6,005 nt of DNA from Mycobacterium sp. (GTDB lineage Bacteria > Actinomycetota > Actinomycetes > Mycobacteriales > Mycobacteriaceae). The notes beneath the pieces are model-generated. The model did no database searches. It was not told the DNA's origin and was given only the letters and a program-made list of their open reading frames with translations. The translations under genes and the position numbers were made by a program. The DNA lies in contig VERS01000153.1 in the NCBI GenBank assembly GCA_018882545.1, positions 1 to 6,005 on the forward strand, read 5' to 3'. Position 1 is the first letter of the stretch; each line of letters starts with the position of its first letter. Positions 1 to 6,005 of the stretch are shown here, piece after piece.

Positions 1-422
1 GCCCAGGCCGCGTACGCCGCGGCGTCGGGGAAGGCGACCTGAACGACCGGGTGGTCCTGTTTTCCGGCGATGTCGCTGCCGGGCCCGAAGGGTTCCCGCC
101 AGTGCGCGCCGGGCGCCCAGTCCCACCACTGCCGCCAGTCGGCCAGGTTCACCGGACCGGCGGTCGGCCGGAACACCAGCGCACCCGGCGCCAAGTCCGC
201 TCGCGCGACTCCCGGATAGAGCGCCGGGTCCAGCGGCCGCTCGGCGACCGTGACGTAGCCGGTGGCTGCGACGAATTCGGCGAACTGGGCATTGGTCACC
301 GGGTGGCGTTCGATCGCGAACGCACCCACGCTCGCGGTGTGGACCGGGGCTTCCTCCGGGTAGAACCTGGTCGACCCCATCCGAAACACCCCGCCGGGTA
401 CCTCGACCAGCGCGGTCAGCAC
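1..422 (-). CDS. Formylglycine-generating enzyme (sulfatase-modifying factor), 5' part only
   Basis: This enzyme oxidises the active-site cysteine of newly made type I sulfatases to formylglycine. Reading from GTG at 422, 140 codons are present before the window edge. Family hallmarks seen are PGGVFRMGSTRFYPEEAPVH (residues 9-28), the HPVTNAQFAEFV stretch (40-51), the tryptophan-rich DWRQWWDW segment (95-102), and DHPVVQVAFPDAAAYAAW (123-140). The GTG start is chosen because VLTALVEVPGG aligns with the start I recall for M. tuberculosis Rv0712 (MLTELVDLPGG), and it lies only 3 bases after the atsA stop. That spacing implies co-transcription and probably translational coupling with atsA, the likely substrate. 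The family is usually about 300 residues, so roughly half is missing. The C-terminal copper-binding cysteine pair used in catalysis is outside the window, so integrity of the active site cannot be judged. No signal peptide is seen, which fits a cytosolic enzyme acting during or just after translation. Confidence 0.95.
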   Translation of the reverse strand, partial: MLTALVEVPGGVFRMGSTRFYPEEAPVHTASVGAFAIERHPVTNAQFAEFVAATGYVTVAERPLDPALYPGVARADLAPGALVFRPTAGPVNLADWRQWWDWAPGAHWREPFGPGSDIAGKQDHPVVQVAFPDAAAYAAW

Positions 423-425
423 AGC

Positions 426-2777
426 TCAGTCCTTGGCGAAGGCTAGGGCCAGGGCGCGCTCGGCGTCGAGGTAGGGCTCGCCGGACACGTCGACCACGAC
501 GCGGGCGATGGCGCCGCCGGCGAACTCGAAGGGGGCCCGGTAGGCCTTGGACACCGGCTGCCCGAGATTGCGGCCGACGCTGACCCCGCCCCCGGCGATG
601 CCGAAGATGAACGGGTGGGCTTTCACGCCGGACACGGTCGCCACCGCGGCGCCGTCCACGTAGAGGGTCACCTCGCCCAGGGGTGTGACGCTGCCCTCCG
701 CCGTGCCGGTGCGGACGTACCCGACACCCAGGATGTGGTTGCCGAGCGGCACCGGATCCGGCGCGGACACCTGCTGCTCGACGTCGCCGAAGAAGTTGTA
801 GACGAAGTGCAAACGACCGTCGGCGACGAACAGCGTGTAGCCGCCGTGGCCGGCGCCCTGTTTGAGCAGCACGCCGTGCACGTCCGCCGACTCCACCGCC
901 ACCTCGGCAAGCACCGAGAAGGAGCGGCCGGCGATATTGACGCACGCCCCCAGCGGGACCTGCGCGGTGTGCGGGTAGTAGACGTAGCGGGAGCGATCGC
1001 CGGCCAGCGACGGTCGCGGCCGCCCGATGATCTCGCCGATGCTGAAATCACCGAGCGGCAAGCCGTTGTACTTGTCGGCTTCGGCGAACCACAGCTTCTG
1101 TAGCGCTTCAAGCTTCTCGGGATGCTGCCTGGCCAGATCGTGGCACTGGCTGCGATCGGCGTCGATGTGGTAGAGCTCCCAGCGGTCGGCGTCGAAGTGC
1201 CCCCAGCCCGACGGAGCGGCGGCGTGCACCGTATTGGCGAACCAGCCCTCGTGCCAGATGCCCCGGGTTCCGAGCATGGTGTAGAACTGGGTTTTCTTGG
1301 CGGTCTTGGATTTCGAATCCTCCAGTGCGGCTTTGAAACTCACGCCCTCTAGTGGTCGCTGAGGAATCCCCTTCACAGTCTTCGGCTCGGCGATACCCAG
1401 CAACTCGTAGACCGTGGGGGTGATGTCACAGACATTGACGTAGTTGTCGCGTAACTCACCGTGCGCAGCTATTCCGGCGGGCCACGAGATGATCGCGGTG
1501 TCGGCGATGCCGCCCTCGTGGGAGGCGTAGCGCTTGTAGAGCTTGTAGGGCGTGTTGAACGCCATCGCCCACCCGATCGAAAAGTGGTTATAGGTCGACG
1601 GTCCGCCCAGCTCATCGTACAAGCGCAGGCTCTCCTCAACGGTGTCGATGTATCCGTTGAAGAACTTGATCTCATTGACCGAACCGTTCGGACCGCCTTC
1701 GCCGCTGGCGCCGTTGTCGGAGATCACCACGATGAGGGTGTTGTCGAGCTGGCCCGACTCGTCGAGATAGTCGAGTATGCGACCGATCTGCGCGTCGGTG
1801 TAGGACAGGAAGCCGGCAAACACCTCTGCCATCCGGGAGAACAGTCGCTTCTCATCAGCCGACAAACCGTCCCAGGGCCGGACGGTGTCCTGCAGGGGCC
1901 ATGGCTGTCCATCCGGGCCCTTGACGTCGGCGTACGGATTCATCGGCGACAGTTCGGTGTCCGGTGGAACCACGCCGAGTTTCTTCTGGTTTTCCAGCAC
2001 GATCTCGCGGTAGCGCTCGTAACCCATGTCGAAGCGGCCGGCGTACTTGTCGGCCCACTCCTTGAAGACGTGGTGGGGGGCATGCCCAGCCCCCGGGCAG
2101 ACGTAGGAGAACCACGGTTTGTCCGGGGCGATGACCTTGGCGTCGCGGATGAACTCGATGGTCTTGTCGGCCAGATCCTTCGACAGGTGGTAGCCATCTT
2201 CCGGCGTCCCCGGCGGGTCGACGGGATGGTTGTCGTAGACAAGGTCGGGGTACCACTGGTCGGCCTCGCCGCCGAGGAACCCGTAGAACCGCTCGAAGCC
2301 TCGGCCCAGCGGCCAATGTCTTTTGGTGGCAGCCAGATTCGACTCCTCCAGCGGAGTCAGATGCCACTTGCCGACGCAGTAGGTGTTGTAACCGCGTTCG
2401 ACCAACACCTCGGAGAGCAGGGCGGCGTCGGCGGGGATGCGGCCGCTGCAGTTGGGGAAGCCATCGGTGAACTCCTCGACGGTGGCCATGCCGACGCTGG
2501 TGGGATTACGCCCGGTCAGCAACGCCGCCCGGGTCGGCGAGCACAGCGCGGTGGTGTGGAACTGGGTCAGCTTGATTCCCCGCTGGGCGATCCTGCTCAT
2601 CGCCGGCATCTCCACCAGTCCCCCGAAGCAGTCCCAGGTGGCGATGCCGACGTCGTCCCACACGACGTAGAGCACGTTGGGGGCGTTTTCCGGTGCGGTG
2701 GGTGCCGCGAACGGGGCCCAGTCGGGCGTGGAGTCGCGGATGTCCAGGGCGATCGTCCCGTTGAAGTCAGCTGCCAT
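426..2777 (-). CDS. atsA: Arylsulfatase AtsA, cysteine type, with C-terminal beta-rich domain
   Basis: AtsA hydrolyses sulfate esters and releases inorganic sulfate. The 783-residue protein is close to the length of M. tuberculosis AtsA (787 by recall) and matches it closely along its length. The catalytic domain spans about residues 30-570. D41-D42 begin the calcium site. The CSPTRAALLTGR signature (79-90) holds C79, the residue converted to formylglycine, and R83. GKWH (136-139) supplies K137 and H139, GHAPHH supplies H232, and SDNGASGEGG supplies D354 and N355. A lysine at 412 or 415 before HEGG (420-423) probably completes the site. Residues about 610-766 look like a jelly-roll (LamG/concanavalin-like) domain, with LFVADGRLHFVYNF and LYVDG strands. 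There is no signal peptide or membrane segment, so the enzyme is predicted to be cytosolic. The ATG at 2777 is the only sensible start nearby, and it has only a weak upstream AGG. The maturase gene follows after 3 bases. Confidence 0.97.
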   Translation of the reverse strand: MAADFNGTIALDIRDSTPDWAPFAAPTAPENAPNVLYVVWDDVGIATWDCFGGLVEMPAMSRIAQRGIKLTQFHTTALCSPTRAALLTGRNPTSVGMATVEEFTDGFPNCSGRIPADAALLSEVLVERGYNTYCVGKWHLTPLEESNLAATKRHWPLGRGFERFYGFLGGEADQWYPDLVYDNHPVDPPGTPEDGYHLSKDLADKTIEFIRDAKVIAPDKPWFSYVCPGAGHAPHHVFKEWADKYAGRFDMGYERYREIVLENQKKLGVVPPDTELSPMNPYADVKGPDGQPWPLQDTVRPWDGLSADEKRLFSRMAEVFAGFLSYTDAQIGRILDYLDESGQLDNTLIVVISDNGASGEGGPNGSVNEIKFFNGYIDTVEESLRLYDELGGPSTYNHFSIGWAMAFNTPYKLYKRYASHEGGIADTAIISWPAGIAAHGELRDNYVNVCDITPTVYELLGIAEPKTVKGIPQRPLEGVSFKAALEDSKSKTAKKTQFYTMLGTRGIWHEGWFANTVHAAAPSGWGHFDADRWELYHIDADRSQCHDLARQHPEKLEALQKLWFAEADKYNGLPLGDFSIGEIIGRPRPSLAGDRSRYVYYPHTAQVPLGACVNIAGRSFSVLAEVAVESADVHGVLLKQGAGHGGYTLFVADGRLHFVYNFFGDVEQQVSAPDPVPLGNHILGVGYVRTGTAEGSVTPLGEVTLYVDGAAVATVSGVKAHPFIFGIAGGGVSVGRNLGQPVSKAYRAPFEFAGGAIARVVVDVSGEPYLDAERALALAFAKD

Positions 2778-2784
2778 ACGGGCG

Positions 2785-2790
2785 AACCTA
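2785..2790 (-). promoter_or_regulatory. Candidate -10 element for atsA, possibly leaderless
   Basis: On the minus strand the hexamer TAGGTT fits the mycobacterial -10 pattern TANNNT. Exactly 7 bases separate it from the atsA ATG, which would put transcription initiation at or within a base of the A of the start codon. Leaderless mRNAs are common in mycobacteria, and atsA lacks a convincing Shine-Dalgarno sequence. No good -35 box is visible, so this is only a candidate. Confidence 0.3.
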
Positions 2791-2849
2791 CCGGCTGTGT
2801 TTAGGTCTGCGGCGAACCGGATATCCGTCAGCCCGACGATTCCACGATC

Positions 2850-2855
2850 GGGAGG
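2850..2855 (+). promoter_or_regulatory. Ribosome binding site of the mpt63-like gene
   Basis: GGGAGG is a strong Shine-Dalgarno match. It sits 7 bases before the ATG at 2863 but only 4 before the GTG at 2860, so it favours the ATG as the true start. Confidence 0.75.
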
Positions 2856-2862
2856 TTAGGTG

Positions 2863-3336
2863 ATGAGGACTGCGTCCATGGCACCGGCGGCCGCCGCACT
2901 GGCCGTCGCCGTCGGGATCGCCGCGGCCGGCTCGGCGTCGGCGGACTATCCGGTGGTCGGCACACTCGGCAGCACGCTGACGATGACCGACACCGTCGGC
3001 CAGGTCGTGCTCAGCTGGCAGGTAGACGGTCTCAAACCCAGTTCCGATGTGATGCCGGGCTATCGGGTGGCCGGCGCGCTGTGGGAGGCGACCGCGACCG
3101 TCCGGGCGATCCAGGGAACCGTCACACCGGCGATTTCCCAGTTCAACGCCGTCGCCCCCAACCAGGCCGCCTACCGGGTGCTCTGGCAGGTGGCCAGCCC
3201 GACGAACATCAGCGGAGCGACCATCCCCCAGGGTGCGCAGTCCAGCGGCAAGATCCACTTCGACGTCACCGGGCCACCGCCGACCACGGTGACGATGAAC
3301 AACGGGATGCAAGACCTGATGATCTGGGGCCCGTAG
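2863..3336 (+). CDS. mpt63: MPT63-like secreted immunogenic protein
   Basis: This encodes a 157-residue precursor of the MPT63 family, small secreted mycobacterial proteins with an immunoglobulin-like beta-sandwich fold and no firmly established biochemical function. The N-terminus is a classic Sec signal peptide: an arginine at residue 2, an Ala/Val-rich hydrophobic core, and a likely cut after Ala27 in SASA|DYP. This leaves a mature protein of about 130 residues, the same length as mature MPT63. Diagnostic matches to recalled Rv1926c include GSTLTMTDTVGQVVL (residues about 34-48), VAGALWEATATV, YRVLWQ, ISGATIPQG, FDVTGP and MNNGMQDLMIW. The ATG at 2863 is preferred over the in-frame GTG at 2860 because of ribosome-site spacing. 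The gene is divergent from atsA and 83 bases from the next plus-strand gene. No frameshift or missing part is seen. Family assignment is secure. Orthology rather than paralogy to Rv1926c is not tested. Confidence 0.95.
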   Translation: MRTASMAPAAAALAVAVGIAAAGSASADYPVVGTLGSTLTMTDTVGQVVLSWQVDGLKPSSDVMPGYRVAGALWEATATVRAIQGTVTPAISQFNAVAPNQAAYRVLWQVASPTNISGATIPQGAQSSGKIHFDVTGPPPTTVTMNNGMQDLMIWGP

Positions 3337-3371
3337 CGGTTGGAACGCCGACCCATCTCCGCGCCATGAAT

Positions 3372-3377
3372 TAGACT
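3372..3377 (+). promoter_or_regulatory. Candidate -10 element for the PAS-phosphatase gene
   Basis: TAGACT in the 83-base gap fits the mycobacterial TANNNT -10 pattern and would give a start site near 3384 with a leader of roughly 36 bases. No -35 box lies at normal spacing; the nearest candidate, TTGGAA at 3340-3345, is 26 bases away. If correct, the downstream gene has its own promoter and does not depend on read-through from the mpt63-like gene. Confidence 0.25.
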
Positions 3378-3419
3378 TTCGGGAGGTTTAAGGTAAGGGA
3401 CTTCGGCGTCGGGGCGGTG

Positions 3420-6005
3420 ATGTCATGGTTCGGGCTCAACAGGAATCGGGGCGGTTCACCGCACCGCGGCGCCGATGTGTCTGACGAATCCCAGTTGCTC
3501 GAACTCGCCCACCAGTCCGATCTGGAACCGTGGGCCTTGCTGCAGGCGGTCCGCGACCCCGCCGGCCGGGTGATGGACTTCGTCTATCGCGATATCAACC
3601 CGCTGGCCGCCCGCCAGCACCAGAGCAACCGCGCGGATTTGATCGGCCGCAGCCTCACCGAAACTCTGCCGGCGGTGACAAGCAGCGGCCTGCTGGAAAT
3701 GTATGCGCACTGCGTCGAGACCGGAGACCCGCTCGTCCTGGATGGCTTCCGCTACTACGGCAAGACCCTGCCCGACGCGACGCCCGATCCCGCCACCCCC
3801 GCCGAGCGGCGCTATGACGTCCGGGGCACCCGAGTCGACCATGACTATCTGAGCCTCACCTGGCATGACGTCACCGATCGGGTTGAAACACTGGAAGCGC
3901 TGCGGGTCACGGTCGATGCGAATCTGGACCCGCAGGTGCTGATGCATCCGGTGCGGTCTTCCGGCGGAGAGGTCATCGACTTCACCTACCGCGAGGCCAA
4001 CCTCGCCGCCTGCCGATATACGGGATTGCGCCACGAGGAGCTGATCGGGCGCTCAATGTTGGCCACCTCGCCCGGCATCCGGGAATCGGGGCTGCTGGAG
4101 CGCTACGCGCACTGCGTGCACACCGGCGAGCCGGTAGCCCTGGCCGACTTCCCCTACCTCGACGGGATACGCGGCGACGTGCGTCGTTACGACATCCGGG
4201 CCACCCGCACCGCGGCCGGTGGTCTGAGCCTGACCTGGCGGGATGTCACCGATCACGCTGCCCAGCAGGAGGCCGCTGAGCGGGCCCACCAATTGCTGCG
4301 GACCGCCACCGACGCCATGCTCGACCCGCAGGCCGTGGTCGAGGTGATCCGCGATCCGGCCGGGGACGTGGTCGACCTGGTCTACCGCGACGTCAACCGC
4401 GCCTTCTGCGAGTACGTGGGGATGACCCGGGAGGCGCAGGTCGGGCGCAGCCTGCTGGAGACGTTTCCCGGTGTCGACGGAGCCGGACTGATGGCGCGCT
4501 ACGCGCACTGCGCGCTGACCGGCGAACCCGTCGTGCTCAACAATTTTCCCTACTTCAACGAACTACAGGGCGAGACCCGCAACTACGACATCCGCGGCAA
4601 CCGGGTCCGGCCCGACCTGCTCGTCCTGACCTTCCGGGACACCACCGAACGCTTCGCGGCCGTCCGCGAGCTCGCCGCCGCCGAGGAGCGCTACCGCCTG
4701 CTGGCGCTGAACTCCAGCGACGCCATCACCCATGTCCGGGACGGTGTCGTGGTCTGGGTCTCCCCGGCCATTGCCGGTGTGCTGGGCGCTGGGCCCGAAC
4801 ACTGGGTCGGGACGCGACTGCGCGACGTCGTCCCCACCGAGGACCTGCCGGCCTTCGAGCAGCGCTGGGCGATCCTGGACGCCGGGGGCACCGTCCTGCA
4901 GCGCATTCGGGTGGTCTCCGTGGACGGCGTCACCCACTGGGTTCACCTGCACGCCACACCCTTCTACCACGCTGACGGCCGCCGGGACGGTACCACCGCC
5001 ACCTTGCGGCTGATCGACGAGGACGTCGCTGCCGAGCGTGAACTGGCCGAAGCCCTACGCCGCGAGGCCGCCGCGAATGCGCTCTACCGCCGGTCGATGG
5101 AAAGCGCTGCGGTGGGTATGTGTCTGGCCAGCCCGCAAGGGCCTCTCATCGAGGTGAACCAGGCCATGTGCGAGTTCTTCGGCTACGACGCCCCGACCCT
5201 GCTGAGCAAGACGTGGATCGAACTGACCGCCCCGGAGTACCGCGACGCCGACCTCGCCAACGTCGCCGACATGGTGGCGGGCCGGGTCGAGTCCTATGAG
5301 ATGGACAAGCAGTTCATCCACGCCGATGGGCACCGCATCTGGGGCCACCTGGCGGTCGGTTGCCTGCGTGGAAGCGACGGCTCGGTAGCGATGTCCATCG
5401 GGCAGATCATCGACATCACCGACCAGGTCGCGGCACGGCAGGCCGTCGAGCGCTACCGCAAGCTGATGGAGACCTCCAATGTCGGCATGTGCCTGACCAC
5501 CGCCGAGGGCCTGTTCACCGACGTCAACGAGGCGATGTGCGAACTGTTCGGGCTGGACCGGGCGACCATGCTGCGCAAAACCTGGCAGGACTTGACTCCC
5601 GAGCCGTATCTGCAGGCCGATCTACGCAACGTCGAGGAGATGCTGGCCGGCCGCAGGGAGACCTACCGGGTCGCCAAGGAGTTCCTCCACGCCGACGGCC
5701 ACCAATTCTGGGGTGACCTGTCGGCCAGTTGCATTCGGATGCCGAACGGGGCGGTCGAGTACTTCGTCGCCCAGATCACCGACATCACCGACCGCATGCT
5801 GGCCCAGCAGCGGTTGCAGGCCGATCTGGACACCGCCGTCAGTTACGTCAGATCCCTTCTCCCCGATGATCTTTCCGGCCCGGTGCAAGCTTCGTCGCGG
5901 TATCTGCCGACCCGAGAGCTCGGCGGGGACAGCTTCGGCTACTCCTGGATCGACGACGACCACCTGTCGGTCTACCTGCTGGACGTGTCCGGGCACGGAG
6001 TCGAG
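3420..6005 (+). CDS. Multi-PAS sensor protein with SpoIIE/RsbU-type PP2C phosphatase, 3' end missing
   Basis: An uninterrupted frame of 862 codons runs off the right edge. About six PAS-type sensor domains are visible, at residues about 35-155, 168-280, 300-410, 420-535, 552-670 and 676-793. Most end in a D-[VI]-T-[DE] or equivalent linker motif (WHDVTDR, WRDVTDH, FRDTTER, IIDITD, ITDITD). A helical linker (about 793-812) leads into the SpoIIE/RsbU phosphatase start, with LLPDD, LGGDSFGY (metal-ligand D837) and LLDVSGHGVE (D855). Proteins of this type usually dephosphorylate an anti-anti-sigma factor in response to a signal, but that role is inferred. No signal peptide or membrane segment is seen, so it is probably cytosolic. 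The start is uncertain: ATG at 3420, the adjoining in-frame GTG at 3417, or GTG at 3477. GGGG at 3411-3414 is the best ribosome site and favours 3420. Kinase or STAS domains could follow beyond the window. Confidence 0.92.
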   Translation, partial: MSWFGLNRNRGGSPHRGADVSDESQLLELAHQSDLEPWALLQAVRDPAGRVMDFVYRDINPLAARQHQSNRADLIGRSLTETLPAVTSSGLLEMYAHCVETGDPLVLDGFRYYGKTLPDATPDPATPAERRYDVRGTRVDHDYLSLTWHDVTDRVETLEALRVTVDANLDPQVLMHPVRSSGGEVIDFTYREANLAACRYTGLRHEELIGRSMLATSPGIRESGLLERYAHCVHTGEPVALADFPYLDGIRGDVRRYDIRATRTAAGGLSLTWRDVTDHAAQQEAAERAHQLLRTATDAMLDPQAVVEVIRDPAGDVVDLVYRDVNRAFCEYVGMTREAQVGRSLLETFPGVDGAGLMARYAHCALTGEPVVLNNFPYFNELQGETRNYDIRGNRVRPDLLVLTFRDTTERFAAVRELAAAEERYRLLALNSSDAITHVRDGVVVWVSPAIAGVLGAGPEHWVGTRLRDVVPTEDLPAFEQRWAILDAGGTVLQRIRVVSVDGVTHWVHLHATPFYHADGRRDGTTATLRLIDEDVAAERELAEALRREAAANALYRRSMESAAVGMCLASPQGPLIEVNQAMCEFFGYDAPTLLSKTWIELTAPEYRDADLANVADMVAGRVESYEMDKQFIHADGHRIWGHLAVGCLRGSDGSVAMSIGQIIDITDQVAARQAVERYRKLMETSNVGMCLTTAEGLFTDVNEAMCELFGLDRATMLRKTWQDLTPEPYLQADLRNVEEMLAGRRETYRVAKEFLHADGHQFWGDLSASCIRMPNGAVEYFVAQITDITDRMLAQQRLQADLDTAVSYVRSLLPDDLSGPVQASSRYLPTRELGGDSFGYSWIDDDHLSVYLLDVSGHGVE
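3537..4649 (+). repeat. Three tandem homologous PAS modules (type A) inside the PAS-phosphatase gene
   Basis: Three protein-level repeats lie at residues about 40-153, 173-278 and 305-410. All share D-F/L-x-Y-R-[DE]-x-N, a central GRS, then a YAHC motif (C98, C232, C364) followed by TG[DE]P, a Y-D-[VI]-R segment and a closing T[WF]-x-D-[VT]-T. Modules 2 and 3 also share an LDPQ lead-in. Module 1 carries a proline-rich insertion near residues 115-128. An exact 17-base direct repeat links modules 2 and 3 (4100-4116 and 4496-4512), 396 bases or 132 codons apart. This fits internal duplication. Confidence 0.85.
5085..5762 (+). repeat. Two tandem homologous PAS modules (type B) inside the PAS-phosphatase gene
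   Basis: Residues 556-668 and 679-791 align without a gap over 113 positions at a fixed offset of 123. By hand count 58 of 113 residues are identical. Shared blocks include VGMCL, N-x-AMCE-x-FG, KTW, FxHADGH and D-I-T-D. They differ clearly from the three type A modules upstream, so they arose by a separate duplication. The fourth PAS-like domain (about 420-535) belongs to neither set. Confidence 0.85.

Larger units (their letters stand above)
2778..2862. promoter_or_regulatory. Divergent promoter region between atsA and the mpt63-like gene
   Basis: These 85 bases are the only space for promoters driving atsA leftward and the mpt63-like gene rightward, so the two regulatory regions must adjoin or overlap. 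No strong -35/-10 pair is visible for the rightward gene. The leftward candidate is listed separately. A short interrupted inverted repeat (CCCGA at 2832-2836, TCGGG at 2848-2852) is present but weak. The call as a promoter region is an inference from gene orientation. Confidence 0.6.

Noticed and set aside
51..446. A 131-codon plus-strand frame over the maturase gene
   Set aside because: It is antisense to an unmistakable formylglycine-generating enzyme, and the translation is Arg/Pro/Gly-rich low-complexity sequence.
1461..2804. A 447-codon plus-strand reading frame opposite atsA
   Set aside because: It is fully antisense to a gene with clear family motifs. Its protein is rich in Val, Gly and Arg with no recognisable domain, which is the usual open shadow frame in GC-rich DNA.
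2832..2852. Interrupted inverted repeat CCCGA-N11-TCGGG before the mpt63-like gene
   Set aside because: Only five outer base pairs match and the inner bases mostly do not, so it is not convincing as an operator or hairpin in GC-rich DNA, although it overlaps the ribosome site.
2788..3312. A 174-codon minus-strand frame opposite the mpt63-like gene
   Set aside because: It is antisense to a clear MPT63 family protein with a signal peptide, and has no recognisable features of its own.
3337..3419. Possible terminator after the mpt63-like gene
   Set aside because: No stable GC stem followed by a T run could be found in this gap.
3456..4970. Several minus-strand frames (135 to 192 codons) opposite the PAS-phosphatase gene
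   Set aside because: They share similar phrases with one another (for example GVQ/GVH-AVR patterns) only because the PAS modules they oppose are repeats. The plus strand carries the real domains.
5360..5716. A 118-codon plus-strand frame in another phase within the sixth PAS domain
   Set aside because: The in-phase frame encodes a well-conserved PAS module. This one is Arg/Gly/Ala-rich shadow sequence.

Overview
This is a GC-rich actinobacterial window, most likely from a Mycobacterium/Mycolicibacterium species. The strongest taxonomic evidence is a small secreted protein that closely matches the mycobacterial antigen MPT63. It is supported by a long cytosolic arylsulfatase and a sulfatase-maturing enzyme that resemble the M. 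tuberculosis AtsA (Rv0711)/Rv0712 pair. These assignments come from recalled family sequences and visible motifs, not from a database search.

Layout. Positions 1-2777 hold two minus-strand genes forming a tight unit. atsA (2777 to 426) is followed after 3 bases by the 5' part of a formylglycine-generating enzyme gene (422 to beyond position 1). The enzyme would oxidise the active-site cysteine of the CSPTR motif in AtsA, so the pair encodes a sulfatase and its own activator. An 85-base divergent gap (2778-2862) separates atsA from the plus-strand mpt63-like gene (2863-3336), which encodes a precursor with a signal peptide and a mature part of about 130 residues. After an 83-base gap, a large plus-strand gene starts near 3420 and runs off the right edge. 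Its first 862 codons encode about six PAS-type sensor domains followed by the start of a SpoIIE/RsbU-type PP2C phosphatase domain.

How the genes relate. AtsA and the maturase form a functional pair that hydrolyses sulfate esters. The MPT63-like protein is exported and is not obviously tied to either neighbour. The multi-PAS phosphatase looks like a cytosolic sensor that would dephosphorylate an anti-sigma-factor antagonist or similar partner, but its C-terminus and any partner gene lie outside the window. The most notable feature is its internal architecture: two different PAS types have been separately amplified (three copies of one, two of the other), and each type keeps its own set of cysteines. 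There are no RNA genes, mobile elements, CRISPR arrays or gene-free stretches longer than 300 bases.
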